6,025 bases of DNA from Candidatus Zixiibacteriota bacterium (GTDB taxonomy: Bacteria; Zixibacteria; MSB-5A5; SM1-73), in the NCBI GenBank assembly GCA_022866585.1, contig JALHUP010000354.1, positions 1 to 6,025 on the forward strand. Direction: 5' to 3'. Positions 4,826 through 6,025 of this stretch are shown here, piece by piece. The position numbers and the translations under genes are program-made. The notes beneath the pieces are model-generated. The model saw nothing but the letters and a program-made list of their open reading frames with translations, ran no database searches and had not been told where the DNA came from. The first letter of the stretch is position 1. Every line of letters starts with the position of its first letter.

Positions 4826-6025
4826 TTACGGTGTGGAACCCTGTCCTTGAGGTGCTTCTGGAACTAACACTACTACGTTTCTATTGTTCTCGTTGAAATA
4901 TTTCTTTGCCACTCGCATCACATCCTCGGCTGTAACCTGCTGATATTTCTTCGCTTCCTCAAACAGCTTACTGTAATCCCCGAGCAAAGTTTGATAATAG
5001 CCGACCTGGTCGCCTTTATCCTCCACAGATTGAAGACCAAAAATGAATTCCGATTCAAGCTGGTTTTTGGCTTTTTGCAGTTCTTTTGCATCCACCGGCT
5101 CATTTTTGAGCTTATCAATCTCTCCAAACAGGGTATTTTTACCCTCCTCCGCGGTGCGTCCGGGTTGCATGATGGCGAAGGAATAAAAAAGCCCCGGGTC
5201 CTGCAACAGGAAACAGTCGCCTCCCACGTGCAAAGCAGACTGATCCTGGTAGATCATCTTCTGGTAAAGACGAGAACTTTGTCCAGTAAATAAGATTCTT
5301 GCCGCCACACTTAGGGGATAAGTGTCAGGATCCCCAAATTGAGGGATGTGATAGCCGATCATGAAAGCCGGCATTTGTGCAATCTTATGGATGTAAGAGA
5401 CTCTTTCTCCTTTTTGCTCCGGTTCCACCGTTCCCACCTTGGGCGGGGGCGATTGAGCTGGAATGTCATCATAGTATTTGTGCATCACTTTCATGACTTC
5501 TTTGGGATCCACATCTCCAACTATCACCGCCGTGGCATTATTGGGGGCGTAGTAAACTTTATAGTAATTTTTGAGATCGTCTAAGGTGATATTGTCCAGA
5601 TCCGACATATACCCAATCACATGCCAATGGTAAGGATGAGCCACAAAGGCGCTGTTAAGCATCTGTTCAAATACCGCTCCAAAGGGAGAGTTATCCACGC
5701 CCATCCTCCTCTCCTCTTTGACCACTTCCCTTTCTGAAGCAAAGGTCTCCGGGGTGGGCGTTAGATTTTTTTCTCTTTCCGATTCCAGGTTAACAGCCAA
5801 TTCCAGTTTATCATTGGCAAGTTTCTCCCAATAGCAGGTCATGTCAAAGTGGGTCCAAGCGTTGTTTATCCCTCCGTTAGCTTGGACTATACGGGCATGC
5901 TCTTGAGGTCCGATATTTTTGGAACCTTTGAACATCATGTGCTCGCATAGATGAGAGATTCCAGTGATCCCCGGCCTTTCGTTTTTCGAGCCAACCTTAT
6001 ACCAAACCTGATAAGTTACGACCGG
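4826..6025 (-). CDS. M16B zinc metallopeptidase, catalytic subunit (5' end beyond window)
   Basis: At least 399 residues are visible; the reading frame is open to the window edge, so the N-terminus (about 50-80 residues, probably with a signal peptide) is missing. The ATG at 5936-5938 is internal, because the essential motif lies before it: GISHLCEHMMFKGS, with HLCEH encoded at 5939-5953. The zinc-ligand Glu of the family lies 76 residues after the second His, in ASEREVVKEE (ligand codon 5711-5713). The conserved Glu 7 residues earlier is also present. The C-terminal domain begins near residue 200 and includes GQSSRLYQKM, but the Arg/Tyr pair found in the downstream partner is replaced by Ile and Leu. 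The chain therefore supplies the zinc site and probably needs the partner for substrate binding. It ends PQGQGSTP, with TAA at 4826-4828. As a secreted M16B enzyme, it would act on peptides or misfolded proteins in the cell envelope; the exact substrate is unknown. Confidence 0.93.
   Translation of the reverse strand, partial: PVVTYQVWYKVGSKNERPGITGISHLCEHMMFKGSKNIGPQEHARIVQANGGINNAWTHFDMTCYWEKLANDKLELAVNLESEREKNLTPTPETFASEREVVKEERRMGVDNSPFGAVFEQMLNSAFVAHPYHWHVIGYMSDLDNITLDDLKNYYKVYYAPNNATAVIVGDVDPKEVMKVMHKYYDDIPAQSPPPKVGTVEPEQKGERVSYIHKIAQMPAFMIGYHIPQFGDPDTYPLSVAARILFTGQSSRLYQKMIYQDQSALHVGGDCFLLQDPGLFYSFAIMQPGRTAEEGKNTLFGEIDKLKNEPVDAKELQKAKNQLESEFIFGLQSVEDKGDQVGYYQTLLGDYSKLFEEAKKYQQVTAEDVMRVAKKYFNENNRNVVVLVPEAPQGQGSTP

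Noticed and set aside
4918..5127. Second minus-strand frame of 69 codons within the catalytic M16 gene
   Set aside because: It is out of frame with the conserved peptidase reading frame, which runs through without interruption.
4327..5584. Plus-strand reading frames at 4327-4557, 4991-5293 and 5339-5584
   Set aside because: All are antisense to the M16 genes, whose domain motifs are unambiguous. None has an SD or a family signature.
5936..5938. ATG at this position as the true start of the catalytic M16 gene
   Set aside because: The frame is open upstream to the window edge and encodes HLCEH, the zinc motif, immediately before this ATG, so the Met is internal.

Overview
The window looks like chromosomal DNA of a diderm (Gram-negative) bacterium with moderate, AT-leaning composition. 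Two Skp/OmpH-type periplasmic chaperones, two M16 peptidases (at least one with a signal peptide) and a MarC-type inner-membrane protein all fit an organism with an outer membrane. Nothing here fixes the phylum. The tandem Skp genes and paired M16B peptidases would suit an FCB-group or related uncultured lineage, but that is inference.

Layout. Bases 1-209 are an upstream regulatory region with a sigma70-like promoter and a strong ribosome binding site. Next come two tandem plus-strand paralogs of the Skp/OmpH family. The first (210-1247) carries an extra C-terminal domain of about 165 residues that I do not recognise. The second (1451-1987) stops where the shared domain ends. A 417-base non-coding stretch (1988-2404) follows, made largely of inverted and dispersed repeats, and then a plus-strand marC-family gene (2405-3025). 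A further 340 non-coding bases (3026-3365) hold a related repeat patch and a strong bidirectional terminator. From there to the right edge lies a minus-strand operon of two M16 peptidase genes. Its promoter-proximal gene (4826-6025) runs off the window and the distal gene (3366-4766) is complete.

How the genes work together. The Skp paralogs should hold outer-membrane proteins in the periplasm; why one copy has an extra domain is unknown. The M16 pair divides the catalytic parts between two chains. The upstream protein has the zinc site (HLCEH plus a downstream Glu) but lacks the Arg/Tyr pair. The downstream protein lacks the zinc site but keeps the Arg/Tyr pair. This is the pattern of an obligate heterodimeric M16B protease.

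The most interesting material is non-coding. Three hairpins have different but compensating stems around a conserved TTTAGCT core and CGAA tail. Two of them face each other at the ends of the repeat block upstream of marC. GGTTTCG and TACGTATCG repeat units occur in both intergenic regions flanking marC. Together they suggest a family of small interspersed palindromic elements.
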